A stretch of DNA of 64,000 nucleotides from JAEXOD01 sp963663265 (GCA_963663265.2 CAXXXM010000002.1:1860001-1924000); one strand, 5' to 3'. Positions 1 through 7,897 are shown, counted from the first letter of the stretch. Notes: generated from the letters alone by a model not told the origin. Numbers and translations: made by a program.

Positions 1-2
1 AT

Positions 3-371
3 TTGGAAAAATTGGAAGGTGGCAGTCGAATGGATTTAGCTGGGTGTATTATAGATGGAATTCCATATGGGGCATTAACAGATGTTGAAAATGAGCCAAC
101 CCCTAACAGTTATGAATTAACTATACAAAATTATCCAAATCCATTTAATAACCAAACGGTAATACAATACACCATTCCAGAAAATGAATTTGTAAAAATA
201 ACAATGTATGATATGTTAGGAAGGGAAATTGAAACATTAGTAGATGAAGTGCGAACTCAGGGGAAACATTCAATTCCTTGGCAGGCAAAGGGGTTGTCTT
301 CAGGGGTATATTTTGCAGTATTGAAGTATCAAAACAAAATAGCGACACAAAAAATTATTTATCAAAAATAG
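3..371 (+). CDS. C-terminal part of a type IX-secreted protein (partial at window start)
   Basis: The frame is open to the left edge, so this is the 3' end of a longer gene, and the TTG at position 3 should not be taken as the true start. About 120 residues are visible. From about residue 43 they form a type IX secretion sorting domain (type A): NYPNPFNN, then YTIPE, then MYDMLGREIETLVDE, then SSGVYFAVLKYQNK, ending TQKIIYQK. In this family the tail directs outer-membrane export and is removed or anchored at the surface. The passenger domain lies outside the window, so its function cannot be told. A terminator hairpin follows at 480. Confidence 0.85.
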   Translation: MEKLEGGSRMDLAGCIIDGIPYGALTDVENEPTPNSYELTIQNYPNPFNNQTVIQYTIPENEFVKITMYDMLGREIETLVDEVRTQGKHSIPWQAKGLSSGVYFAVLKYQNKIATQKIIYQK

Positions 372-479
372 TTCTAATAATTTTTAATTTTGAATGTTTA
401 ATTCTCAATTATTGAATGCCAACAGACGGAAATAATTTTTAATTCTTAATTCTTAATTCTTAATTTTTAATGATTGTAT

Positions 480-518
480 GTCAACCGACGTAAAAAAACA
501 CGCCGGTTGACTTTTTTT
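480..518 (+). terminator. Rho-independent terminator
   Basis: The arms GTCAACCG and CGGTTGAC are separated by an A-rich loop and followed by a run of seven T. It lies about 110 bp after the stop of the first gene and is preceded by the AT-rich stretch TTTTTAATGATTGTATG, which resembles the sequence before several other terminators in this window. Confidence 0.8.
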
Positions 519-548
519 AATGCTTTTGCATGTTCCTACAATTATTTC

Positions 549-573
549 GCCACATGCGTGGCTCTTTTTTTTG
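549..573 (+). terminator. Short GC-stem hairpin with T-run (terminator-like)
   Basis: GCCAC-ATGC-GTGGC is followed by TCTTTTTTTT. No gene lies between it and the previous terminator, so it is either a backup terminator or part of a small repeated hairpin. A second copy of the stem, GCCAC-TTGC-GTGGC, lies at 603-616, just before the group II intron. Confidence 0.55.
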
Positions 574-624
574 TGGGGTAATCTGATGCTATAATTATGT
601 TGCCACTTGCGTGGCTATGGTTAG

Positions 625-1278
625 TGTGCCTGACATGGTAAGTAGCTAAGGGATGAAAGTTCCCAATGAGCCTTGATAGTAGGAATCATTAGCCGAACAG
701 CAAGGGTGTCCATCGTGAGGTGGAATCTGAAAGAAGCTGTAAGCAAAGTCTCGGTCTGACGAACAGAAACTGTATACGAGGCAGGTGCAACCGGGTGAGT
801 TTGCTAACCAAAACGAAGCCCTATAATATCCGAAGGTTGTAAATGTAAATACAGCAGATATATGAGATGAAAGCTATTTATCTTACTCAGGGAGGTCTGC
901 GATAAAGTCTCGCCGTCATGGAACATAAAGTTCGACATAGGAGACAACCTACATAGTAATATGTAATTGAAAACGCAGAAGTCAGCAGAGGTCATAGTAT
1001 TTCACGAAAGTGGAAGAAGGACTGAACGGGAAGAAATTAATAATTTCAAAACGAATATAATATAATGAAGCAGAACAGAATCAAGACACTACTTAAGAAG
1101 GCAAGTATGGAAGACCCAACTATCTTAGGAGAGCTGAATATTATTTCAAATAAAAGGAATTATGCAATTAACAACATTAGGCAAAACCTAATAATTTCCC
1201 GAACCGCCGTATGCCGAACGGCACGTACGGTGGTGTGAGAGGACGGTATGGGAATTAATCCCATACCTCCTACTCGAT
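625..1278 (+). mobile_element. Group IIC (bacterial class C) intron lacking a reverse-transcriptase ORF
   Basis: The 5' end begins GTGTGCCTGACATGG, a class C boundary, and is followed by recognisable class C domain I blocks (GCAAGGGTGTCC, GGTCTGACGAACA, GAAGTCAGCAGAGGTCATAG). Domain V is at 1203-1234: ACCGCCGTA pairs with TACGGTGGT, with a CG bulge, an inner TGCC/GGCA stem, and a CGC catalytic triad at 1205-1207, as in the Oceanobacillus IIC ribozyme. Domain VI is the hairpin at 1245-1267 followed by CTCCTACTCGAT, a typical 3' end. The total is about 654 nt. Domain IV holds no maturase gene, only a 57-codon open frame. The intron sits just after the hairpin at 603-616, which fits the known habit of class C introns of inserting beside terminator hairpins. 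Exact ends are inferred from consensus. Confidence 0.9.
1065..1238 (+). pseudogene. Short open frame in intron domain IV, possible reverse-transcriptase remnant
   Basis: A 57-codon frame starts ATGAAGCAG and reads through domain V to a TGA. It lies where intact class C introns carry their reverse transcriptase/maturase gene. No reverse-transcriptase motif (such as YADD) is present. The last 14 or so codons are simply the translation of domain V. It may be what remains after an internal deletion of the maturase gene, or chance. I would not call it an expressed protein. Confidence 0.3.
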
Positions 1279-1311
1279 TGTGGGATTTTTTGTTTGTTTT
1301 AAATATGTTTT

Positions 1312-1343
1312 CCCATTAGGAATTTATAATAATGGGATTTTTT
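1312..1343 (+). terminator. Terminator-like hairpin
   Basis: CCCATTA and TAATGGG form an inverted repeat with an 11-nt loop, followed by ATTTTTT. It lies 34 bp after the intron's 3' end. The stretch from here to 1508 is AT-rich and TCT-rich low-complexity sequence in which I see no gene. Confidence 0.5.
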
Positions 1344-1508
1344 ATGCTTTTGCTTGTACCTTCTGCCTATTTCCTTCAACCTTAACATCTAATTTCTGAT
1401 ATCTATTTTCTGACATCTGTCGTCTAATTTCTGTCTTCTAAATTTCTTTATTAATTAACAGAAATTAATTAATTTTGAATTATTGATTTAAGAAATAAAG
1501 AAAAAGTT

Positions 1509-1970
1509 GTGAAAACAAACGCAGTTAGAATTTTAGAAGCAAACAATATTAAGTATTCAACAACCGAATATAATTTTGATGAAGATGCCTTAGATGCTGT
1601 TACAGTTGCAAAAAAGATAGGGGCTGAACAAGAACAGGTATTTAAAACTTTAGTGGCTCGGGGCGAAAATATGCTTTTTGTTTTTTGCATTCCGGGTTGT
1701 TATGAACTTAATTTAAAGAAGGCAGCAATTGCGGCAAATGTTAAAAAGATTGATTTGATTCCTCTAAAAGAACTTACTCCATTAACGGGATATGTTAGGG
1801 GTGGTTGCTCACCAATAGGAATGAAAAAGCTTTTTCCAACTTTTATTGATGAAACCGCACAGCTTTTTGATGAAATTTTTGTATCTGCTGGCATGCGTGG
1901 AATGCAGATTAAGCTAAAATCTGATGATTTATGTCAAATTATCGGTTCAAAATATAAAGACTTAATATAA
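1509..1970 (+). CDS. ybaK: Cys-tRNA(Pro)/Cys-tRNA(Cys) deacylase, YbaK/EbsC family
   Basis: The 153-residue protein matches the usual YbaK length (about 155-160). Visible family features are an N-terminal KTNAVRILEANNIKY segment, the central FKTLVARGE strand, the lysine pair in NLKKAAIAANVKK, and the GGCSPIGMKK loop lining the active site, followed by VSAGMRGMQIKL. YbaK hydrolyses Cys wrongly attached to tRNA(Pro), an editing step in translation, in the cytoplasm. The start is GTG; there is no strong Shine-Dalgarno sequence, only AAGAAATAAAG upstream. It stands alone between the intron region and a small gene on the same strand, so it is probably monocistronic. Confidence 0.9.
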   Translation: MKTNAVRILEANNIKYSTTEYNFDEDALDAVTVAKKIGAEQEQVFKTLVARGENMLFVFCIPGCYELNLKKAAIAANVKKIDLIPLKELTPLTGYVRGGCSPIGMKKLFPTFIDETAQLFDEIFVSAGMRGMQIKLKSDDLCQIIGSKYKDLI

Positions 1971-2032
1971 TTTTCTTTATTTTTTGAAAAATATTTTATA
2001 TATTTACACTCTTAAATATTTTGGAGTAAAAA

Positions 2033-2200
2033 ATGGCAAAACAACAAACTTTTGCTGACAAAAATAAAGCAAAATTAAAACAGACATTTGTTAACTTAAA
2101 AGTTATCAAAACTGTTAAAACTGAAGAAGGAAATTACAAATTCCGCGAGTCTTTTGTAAGACTTGATGATATCAGCAAAGTAAACGACTTAGTAAAATAA
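2033..2200 (+). CDS. Small basic 55-aa protein, DUF4295-like, possibly ribosome-associated
   Basis: ATG at 2033 is preceded by GGAG with good spacing, and the frame of 55 codons ends at TAA just before a strong terminator. The product starts MAKQQTFADKNKAKLKQ, is Lys-rich, and continues VKTEEGNYKFRESFVRLDD. Size, the MAK start and the 'K(T)xxGxYxFxE' pattern recall DUF4295, a Bacteroidetes small protein usually found near rpmB/rpmG and suspected to be ribosomal. I am unsure of that family assignment because the sequence is short. The tidy ribosome site, terminator and biased composition argue that it is a real gene. Confidence 0.65.
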   Translation: MAKQQTFADKNKAKLKQTFVNLKVIKTVKTEEGNYKFRESFVRLDDISKVNDLVK

Positions 2201-2202
2201 AT

Positions 2203-2225
2203 AAGCGGTAAATTACCGCTTTTTT
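2203..2225 (+). terminator. Rho-independent terminator
   Basis: AAGCGGTA-AAT-TACCGCTT is followed by a T-run. It begins three bases after the stop of the 55-aa gene. Confidence 0.85.
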
Positions 2226-2345
2226 GTTTTAAATCCTTTCCGAAAAAATATTTTATACCTCTCATTTTTGACTTGATTAATTTGTAAAAATTATTATATT
2301 GTCCGTCATATCCTGTCTTGTAAAAAATAAAAAAAAGAGGTACCC

Positions 2346-3713
2346 ATGAATGAAATGGAGATGATATCGTACAACTACGATAAGTTGTTGAAATTTAAAC
2401 AAGTTAAAAAATTAACAGAAAAACAACTTTTTGATTTACAAGTTGTATCAACAATTCTTCCTTTTAAAGTAAACAATTATATTATAAATGAATTAATTAA
2501 TTGGGACGATATAGAGAACGACCCAATGTTTACTTTGTATTTTATGAATAAAAAAATGCTAAAGGAAGAGCAATTTGATTTAGCCGCAGATATTTATAGA
2601 AAAAACCTGAGTGATTTAGAAAAAAATAGAATTATTAAAGAAATACGGGAAGATTTAAACCCACATCCTGCAAAACAATTATCTTCTAATGTTCCAATAT
2701 TTAATGGTAAAAAAGTTGAGGGAGTACAGCATAAGTATAAAGAAACTTGTTTAATATTTCCTTCTGCGGGTCAAACCTGCCATGCTTATTGTACTTTTTG
2801 TTTTAGATGGGCACAATTTATTGGAGAAAAAGATCTAAAATTTTCAACCGACCAATCGAATTATCACTTGCAATATATACAATCTAAGAAGGATTTAACA
2901 GATATACTTGTAACCGGTGGTGATCCAATGGTTATGAAGGCCGGAAAGCTGCGAAAATTTATTGAACCTTTTTTAAGTCCGGAATTTGATCATATTCAAT
3001 CTATACGAATAGGAACTAAATCAGTTGTTAATTTTCCTTATCGGTATCTTAGTGGTGAAGATGCAGATGATACCTTACGATTGTTTGAAGAAATTGTAAA
3101 ATCCGGCAAACATTTGGCAATTATGGCTCATATCAATCATTGGCGTGAAATGGAAACCGATGCCTTTAAATTGGCTGTAAAAAGAATTAAGGAAACCGGA
3201 GCCGAAATTAGAACACAATCCCCATTGTTGCATTTTATTAATGATGATTCAGCTGTTTGGGAAAAAATGTGGAAAAATCAAGTTAAATTGGGTTTGATTC
3301 CATACTATATGTTTGTTGAAAGAGAAACCGGAGCCGAACACTTTTTTAATGTGTCTTTAGCAAGAGCTTATGATATTTATAGAGAAGCACTTAGTAATGT
3401 ATCCGGTTTAGCCAGAACAGTTAGAGGTCCAAGTATGTCGGCAATACCTGGGAAAGTAGCAATTGATGGCGTGATTGAGTTAAATAATCAAAAATATTTT
3501 GTGTTAAGCTTTATTCAAGCCCGTAATCCTTCATGGATAAAGAGACCATTTTTAGCTCATTATGATGAAACTTCTACATGGTTATTTCAATTAAAACCGG
3601 CTGGTGAGTCAGGTAAATTCTTTTTTGAAGATGAATTGGAAAACTTATTAAAGCAAAAAGAATTTCATACAGAACTACGTGAACAGGTTGAAGATGATTT
3701 GGCGGTTGCGTAA
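2346..3713 (+). CDS. KamA-family radical SAM protein (lysine 2,3-aminomutase-like)
   Basis: The 455-residue protein carries the radical SAM cluster motif CHAYCTFC (Cys145, Cys149, Cys152), a GGDP motif after it (TGGDPMV), and a KamA-like C-terminal part with GPSMSAIPGK. Lys370 there is the best candidate for the PLP-binding lysine. KamA enzymes use a 4Fe-4S cluster, SAM and PLP to move an amino group from C2 to C3 of lysine or related amino acids. The N-terminal ~100 residues are family-typical helical sequence. The substrate is not certain: no beta-lysine acetyltransferase (AblB-like) gene is adjacent, and no EF-P modification gene is visible. The start ATG has AAAGAGGTACCC upstream, a good ribosome site. 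A bidirectional terminator follows. Confidence 0.85.
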   Translation: MNEMEMISYNYDKLLKFKQVKKLTEKQLFDLQVVSTILPFKVNNYIINELINWDDIENDPMFTLYFMNKKMLKEEQFDLAADIYRKNLSDLEKNRIIKEIREDLNPHPAKQLSSNVPIFNGKKVEGVQHKYKETCLIFPSAGQTCHAYCTFCFRWAQFIGEKDLKFSTDQSNYHLQYIQSKKDLTDILVTGGDPMVMKAGKLRKFIEPFLSPEFDHIQSIRIGTKSVVNFPYRYLSGEDADDTLRLFEEIVKSGKHLAIMAHINHWREMETDAFKLAVKRIKETGAEIRTQSPLLHFINDDSAVWEKMWKNQVKLGLIPYYMFVERETGAEHFFNVSLARAYDIYREALSNVSGLARTVRGPSMSAIPGKVAIDGVIELNNQKYFVLSFIQARNPSWIKRPFLAHYDETSTWLFQLKPAGESGKFFFEDELENLLKQKEFHTELREQVEDDLAVA

Positions 3714-3765
3714 AAAAGATTGAAGAAAGGGGATTCTAGGGCTAATTGATAGATGTAAATTTATT

Positions 3766-3806
3766 AAAAGCCGCTCAATAAAAAAAACGTTGAACGGCTT
3801 TTTTTT
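3766..3806. terminator. Bidirectional terminator between convergent genes
   Basis: AAAGCCGCTCAA and TTGAACGGCTTT form an almost perfect inverted repeat with A-rich and T-rich flanks, so it can work for both the KamA-like gene (+) and the acetyltransferase gene (-). Confidence 0.85.
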
Positions 3807-3809
3807 AAA

Positions 3810-4313
3810 TTATTTTAATTTATAAGTGTATTTAAGATTTTCGGAACTTTCAGTTAATTCAAAAGAATTTTTTTGCAACACTTTTATTGAAGCAATATTC
3901 TTTCCTTCTGTAATTCCGATTATTGAAGTGATATTATCTTGTGTCTTTGCCCAGTTAATTATTCTCTCTACCAATTCGGTTGCATAACCTTTGTTTTGAA
4001 ATTCCTTATCAATTCCATACCCAACTTCAATTTCACCAATGTTGTTTGGTGTACCATGAAAGCAGAAAGAGCCAATAATAAACATGCTTTGCTTTTCAAT
4101 TACAATCCATATTGTAAAAAACAAATTATTATATTCATCATTGCCAAAATTTGGAAGCAAATCATTTTGAATCGCTTCTTTTTCATTTATATCAATAATG
4201 GATTTATGAGAAAACAAACCAATGCTTTCGGCAAAATCCTTTACAGAGATTGCATAGTTTGTTAATTCAGTTTTATTTAAAGGGCGAATAATAAGATTGC
4301 TGGTGGTAAACAT
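3810..4313 (-). CDS. GNAT N-acetyltransferase, RimJ/RimL-like
   Basis: The 167-residue protein begins TSNLIIRPL, the usual opening strand of RimJ/RimL-type GNATs, and has the acetyl-CoA pyrophosphate loop QNKGYATELV near residue 120, followed by NIASIKVLQKNSFEL, the typical 'N.aS..v..k.GF' end. It would transfer acetyl from acetyl-CoA to an amine; the substrate cannot be read from sequence. It faces the KamA-like gene tail to tail. It is not an AblB-type beta-lysine acetyltransferase by its motifs, so the pairing is probably accidental. It is first or single in its transcript: the Nudix gene lies just upstream on the same strand with a gap of 17 bp, so co-transcription is likely. Confidence 0.8.
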   Translation of the reverse strand: MFTTSNLIIRPLNKTELTNYAISVKDFAESIGLFSHKSIIDINEKEAIQNDLLPNFGNDEYNNLFFTIWIVIEKQSMFIIGSFCFHGTPNNIGEIEVGYGIDKEFQNKGYATELVERIINWAKTQDNITSIIGITEGKNIASIKVLQKNSFELTESSENLKYTYKLK

Positions 4314-4330
4314 TTTTGCCCCATAAAAAA

Positions 4331-5056
4331 TTAGGCGTTTAATAAGTAAACAAGTTCGTGAATTATGTTAGCAGTTATTCCCCATATCACTCTATCATTA
4401 TATTTATATACAAATACGGGATGAATAATACTATGCCAAGTGGTGGAATATTTAGGAGGCAACCCCAATTCTTCGACAGGTAAAAGAGATGTTTTATTCC
4501 CGTTAATATCTGTTATGTGGGGAGTAATTTCAACATTTACATTATACTTTTGAGGTTGGTTTTCAACAAAAAAAGAAAATGGAACCAGAAAAAGTTCTTC
4601 AACTTCTTTTTTATCATAATTAATTATTTCGTTAAAATTTAAATTAATTATTGCGGGGAATGAATCAACCGTAACACCATAAGGAGTTATTAAGGTGTCC
4701 ATTGTTCCAATAACATTAATAAAAGAAGATTCAATTCCTAATTCTTCAACTGTTTCTCTTATAGCTGTTTGCTCAAACGAGTTATCAACTCCCGTCTCAA
4801 ATTTGCCACCGGGGAAACAAATTTCGCCGGGTTGATTTATTCCCTTTGCTCTTAATTCAAACAACAAGTGTAGCTCGTTATTATGATTAATAAAAGGGAT
4901 AAGAACCGCAGAATTAAAATAATATCTCTTCTTTAAAATATTGGGCTGCTTTGGTAATCTGCTTTTTATTTTATTAAAAAGTAAAGTATTAATTTGATAA
5001 ACTCCAATTAATTGTGTCACCTTCTTTAATCCCAAATTTATCAGAATAACCGGCAT
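4331..5056 (-). CDS. Nudix hydrolase, probable CoA pyrophosphatase (NudL-like)
   Basis: The core GEICFPGGKFE together with AIRETVEELGI is a Nudix box preceded by the CoA-pyrophosphatase signature (LRAKG...PGE.CFPGG). The family cleaves CoA or related dinucleotides to phosphopantetheine and 3',5'-ADP, using Mg/Mn bound by the Glu residues of RETVEELG. The start is uncertain. The first ATG gives 241 residues and overlaps the upstream DUF192 gene by 68 nt; the first ~22 residues look like out-of-frame translation of that gene's 3' end. A start near 4990, at a non-ATG codon, or a GTG at about 5023, would remove most of the overlap and give a normal-length enzyme. Confidence 0.8.
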   Translation of the reverse strand: MPVILINLGLKKVTQLIGVYQINTLLFNKIKSRLPKQPNILKKRYYFNSAVLIPFINHNNELHLLFELRAKGINQPGEICFPGGKFETGVDNSFEQTAIRETVEELGIESSFINVIGTMDTLITPYGVTVDSFPAIINLNFNEIINYDKKEVEELFLVPFSFFVENQPQKYNVNVEITPHITDINGNKTSLLPVEELGLPPKYSTTWHSIIHPVFVYKYNDRVIWGITANIIHELVYLLNA

Positions 5057-5558
5057 TCACTTCTACAACATATAAAGCAGGTTCAATTGAAGGAAGAGAT
5101 TCTTCACTAAAAGGAACAGCATTTTTATGTATTTTTACAATTTTTTTATCAACATTAACATACATAATATCCAATGATAGTATGGTGTTTTTCATCCAAA
5201 AAGACTGAGGTAGTTCAATTGGAAAAATAAAAAACATACCTTGATTGATATCCATAGTTTTTCTGTACATTAAGCCCTGAATTCTTTTTGCATCAGTATC
5301 AGCCAACTCGATATCAATACTTGAAAGAACTTTTCCGTCATTTCCAATAAAACTTAAAGTGCCTTCTTTTTTAAACACAATTTCAGTTGAAGTTTCCTGT
5401 TTATCAAGTTTTTGCATATTAGTTGTTTCCGGTGTGGATGTTGGTATTAATTTGATAATAAATATAAGAATCAATAAAATTACAAATGCCATAACAACTG
5501 TAAAAGGTCGGTTTTTAAAGATTGATTCTTTCTCTTTTTTTGCTTCTTGTTTACTCAT
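4989..5558 (-). CDS. DUF192 family protein with N-terminal membrane anchor
   Basis: The 189-residue protein has one membrane segment at about residues 18-39 and then a complete DUF192 domain: GLMYRKTMDINQGMFFIF, FWMKNTILSLDIMYV, and a C-terminal VVEVNAGYSDKFGIKEGD. DUF192 is a small beta-rich domain found in secreted or anchored proteins; its biochemical role is unknown. The membrane segment without a clear cleavage site suggests a periplasm-facing anchored protein. Its 3' end overlaps the annotated start of the Nudix gene. Confidence 0.85.
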   Translation of the reverse strand: MSKQEAKKEKESIFKNRPFTVVMAFVILLILIFIIKLIPTSTPETTNMQKLDKQETSTEIVFKKEGTLSFIGNDGKVLSSIDIELADTDAKRIQGLMYRKTMDINQGMFFIFPIELPQSFWMKNTILSLDIMYVNVDKKIVKIHKNAVPFSEESLPSIEPALYVVEVNAGYSDKFGIKEGDTINWSLSN

Positions 5559-5608
5559 TTTCTCAATAAAATTAAATATAAAAAATAAATATAACTATTA
5601 ATTAACTT

Positions 5609-6094
5609 TTAAGCACCCCAAGGATAATAATTCCTTTCAAAATAAAGTGTATCTAAAATTGCACTATTTAAGTTTGCATCAAACTCAATTGGCGGACCTT
5701 GTTCAGCATAAGGCTCGTTAAAAATAATGGAATAATAGCCTGGTGAAACATTATTAACTTCAATGGAAATATCATATAGGCATAAGCATCTGCAATCTTG
5801 AGTTGTTTCATTTTCATTTATAACTATTTTCGAACCTTCTAAAAACACTTGAGAATAAATAGTGCCCGGGCAACAATTAAAACCGGTATTAATATGAGTT
5901 ATCATTAATTTGTCGGTTCCGTTATAGTTAAATATTACGGCGGTTTGGTTAAAAGGAGTCCCTTTGTATAAAGCAGTTGATGTTTTACACGAACTTGAAT
6001 GAGTAACTTTACTGTTGATATTATTTCGGTTTTCTTCTTCGCATGAAATAACAAGTAAAGCGAAAACAAGAAGTAATAATGCGTTTTTAGGCAT
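5609..6094 (-). CDS. Hypothetical Cys-rich lipoprotein
   Basis: I choose the ATG at 6094 because GGAGGAA sits 5-8 bases before it; a longer frame starts at 6106 but its first codons are the ribosome site itself. The product is about 161 residues with a lipoprotein signal: hydrophobic ALLLLVFALLVIS and lipobox Cys at residue 18. The mature part is rich in cysteines (SSSCKTS, NCCPG, DCRCLCLYD), suggesting disulphides outside the cytoplasm, and its ending is beta-rich. I do not recognise a family. It lies just downstream of the ThDP enzyme gene on the same strand. Confidence 0.7.
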   Translation of the reverse strand: MPKNALLLLVFALLVISCEEENRNNINSKVTHSSSCKTSTALYKGTPFNQTAVIFNYNGTDKLMITHINTGFNCCPGTIYSQVFLEGSKIVINENETTQDCRCLCLYDISIEVNNVSPGYYSIIFNEPYAEQGPPIEFDANLNSAILDTLYFERNYYPWGA

Positions 6095-6117
6095 AAATTC
6101 CTCCAAAAATAAATAAA

Positions 6118-7275
6118 CTAAAAATCAACTATTACAATTTTCATTGTGTCGGAATCTTTAGCTTCGTTTAATTTATTATCTAATTCAATAGGATCATTCG
6201 GATTAGAAATGTGAATAATCATATTGCTGTAACCAGCCAATAAATGTTTAAGAATGTTTTTGGGGATTTTTTGTCCACCAGTAGCAGAGGCTTGTTTGTT
6301 ATAAAAAATTACAATTTTAAGTGGAATTTGTCGGTTGTTAGCCTCAAGTAAACCAATATGACCGGCGGAAATAAAGCCAAAGTCTCCGGTTAAAGCCCAA
6401 ACATTTTTAAAGCCTGCTAAAAAAGCACCGGTTGCAAGTGGAATACTTCCACCTAAATGGGTAACAATATCAATACAGTTGTAAGGGGGTAATACAAACA
6501 TGCTTGATGAACTTGTATCACCAGTTACAATATCCCCCCTAAGTTGTTTGAAAATATCAAAAAACGGGATGTATTTATTTACTGTTTCTTTGTATGCAGG
6601 GGGAATAGAATCGGGTATAACAGGAATTTCGGGCTTTTGAACAGTACTAATATCAACGCCAAGTTTTTTGGCGGTATAAAGTTTAAATTGATAACCGGAA
6701 AACAAAGGACTGACAACGTTTGATAAAATATCGCGTTTATATTCAAACGAGTTTTTCAAATTTGTGCGACGTTCAAAGCTGAATTTTTTATTAATATCGT
6801 TGCATTTTATAATAATTACAACCGGAGTTGTTTTTTGCTCGGAAAATAAATAAGCTTTTGCAATGTCATCATAAATTGAAGTTCCCGATGCTATTTTGAA
6901 CGGAAAGGACATTCCTTTAAGAATTGGTTCGATTTCTAAAATATTATCAGAGTTTTTCCCTTCCGTATCATCAAAAATAAAGGTAACAAAACCGGCTTTG
7001 TTTTGGGCGTACAATGAATCTGTTACCGCATTGCCTGCTTTCATAAATCCTTGAGCTTTAATTAAAACAGCACTACGGGCACCAACAAAACTTGCTCCGT
7101 GTGCAATAGAAAAAGCAGTTTCTTCATGAAAAGATAAAATAGGCTGTTTCATTGCCAAACTATTGTAACAGTCAAAAACTTCACTTGCACCAAATCCGGG
7201 TACATAAGTAACAACTTTTACACCTAAATCAATTAATGCTTGTCCAATTATCTCTTGTGTGGTTAATGTGTTCAA
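6118..7275 (-). CDS. Thiamine diphosphate-dependent decarboxylase-like enzyme (sulfo/phosphonopyruvate decarboxylase type)
   Basis: The 385-residue protein combines a short PYR domain (residues 1-165: YVPGFGASEVFD, SFHEETAFSIAHGAS with the conserved Glu) and a PP domain (from about 240: DTSSSSMFVLPP, HLGGSIPLATGAFLAG, LTGDFGFISAGHIGLLEA, and IVIFYNKQASATGGQ, the GD...N ThDP/Mg motif). Length and the missing central domain match phosphonopyruvate/sulfopyruvate decarboxylase-like enzymes and the ThDP part of indolepyruvate oxidoreductases. The substrate is unknown; no ferredoxin domain or gamma subunit is adjacent. It is preceded by a SAT-like acetyltransferase 9 bp away, so the two are probably co-transcribed. 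Confidence 0.75.
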   Translation of the reverse strand: MNTLTTQEIIGQALIDLGVKVVTYVPGFGASEVFDCYNSLAMKQPILSFHEETAFSIAHGASFVGARSAVLIKAQGFMKAGNAVTDSLYAQNKAGFVTFIFDDTEGKNSDNILEIEPILKGMSFPFKIASGTSIYDDIAKAYLFSEQKTTPVVIIIKCNDINKKFSFERRTNLKNSFEYKRDILSNVVSPLFSGYQFKLYTAKKLGVDISTVQKPEIPVIPDSIPPAYKETVNKYIPFFDIFKQLRGDIVTGDTSSSSMFVLPPYNCIDIVTHLGGSIPLATGAFLAGFKNVWALTGDFGFISAGHIGLLEANNRQIPLKIVIFYNKQASATGGQKIPKNILKHLLAGYSNMIIHISNPNDPIELDNKLNEAKDSDTMKIVIVDF

Positions 7276-7284
7276 AATAAACTC

Positions 7285-7767
7285 TTATAAATTTAATGAA
7301 ATATCAAACTTAGTTTTTGAAACTCTAAAAATTTGCCAGTCTTCTAAAAGTTCGCCGCCAATACTTTTGTAAAATTCAATTGCCGGAGTATTCCAGCTTA
7401 AAACTGACCACTCAACTCGCCCGCAGTCTCTTTCTTTAGCTAATTGAATTAAATATAATAAAAGCTTCTTTCCAAAACCTTTCCCTCTATATTTGGGTAA
7501 TACAAATAAATCTTCAAGATAGATTCCAGGTTTGCCAACGAAAGTTGAAAAATTATGAAAAAACAGAGCAAATCCAACGGGTAAGTCATTAAAATATCCA
7601 ATAATGCATTCACAAACAGGTTTTTTGCCAAACAAATTTTTTTCTAACAAATTTTCGGTTACAGTAACCTGATGCGATAGTTTTTCGTATTCTGCTAATC
7701 CCTTAATAAATTCAAGAATAACAGGAATATCTTTTTTTTCTGCGTTTTTAATTAAAAATTTATCCAT
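7285..7767 (-). CDS. GNAT acetyltransferase of the SSAT/thialysine acetyltransferase type
   Basis: ATG at 7767 (MDKFLIKNAEKKD) is the natural start; a longer frame to 7875 adds only a hydrophobic AT-rich stretch. The 160 residues closely follow the spermidine/thialysine acetyltransferase pattern: FIKGLAEYEKL, GFALFFHNFSTFVGKPGIYL, EDLFVLPKYRGKGFGKKLL (acetyl-CoA loop RGKGFGK), CGRVEWSVLSWNTPAIEFY. Such enzymes acetylate polyamines or lysine analogues using acetyl-CoA. The next gene downstream is the ThDP enzyme; a shared pathway is possible but not shown. Confidence 0.85.
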   Translation of the reverse strand: MDKFLIKNAEKKDIPVILEFIKGLAEYEKLSHQVTVTENLLEKNLFGKKPVCECIIGYFNDLPVGFALFFHNFSTFVGKPGIYLEDLFVLPKYRGKGFGKKLLLYLIQLAKERDCGRVEWSVLSWNTPAIEFYKSIGGELLEDWQIFRVSKTKFDISLNL

Positions 7768-7897
7768 AACAAAACAACTTAATAAATGTAAAATATAAAA
7801 CAAATTACAAATAGAAAATGTAAAAAGGAATAAATAAATAGATTTTTTTTGGTTTAAATAACTTAATAAAACCATTAATATTTTTTATATTAGAAAT

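Noticed and set aside
2346..4313. AblA/AblB pair for N-acetyl-beta-lysine synthesis
   Set aside because: The acetyltransferase is convergent, not co-directional, and has RimL-type motifs, so I do not link the two genes.
6118..7275. Indolepyruvate ferredoxin oxidoreductase
   Set aside because: Too short, with no iron-sulfur domain and no gamma subunit gene beside it.
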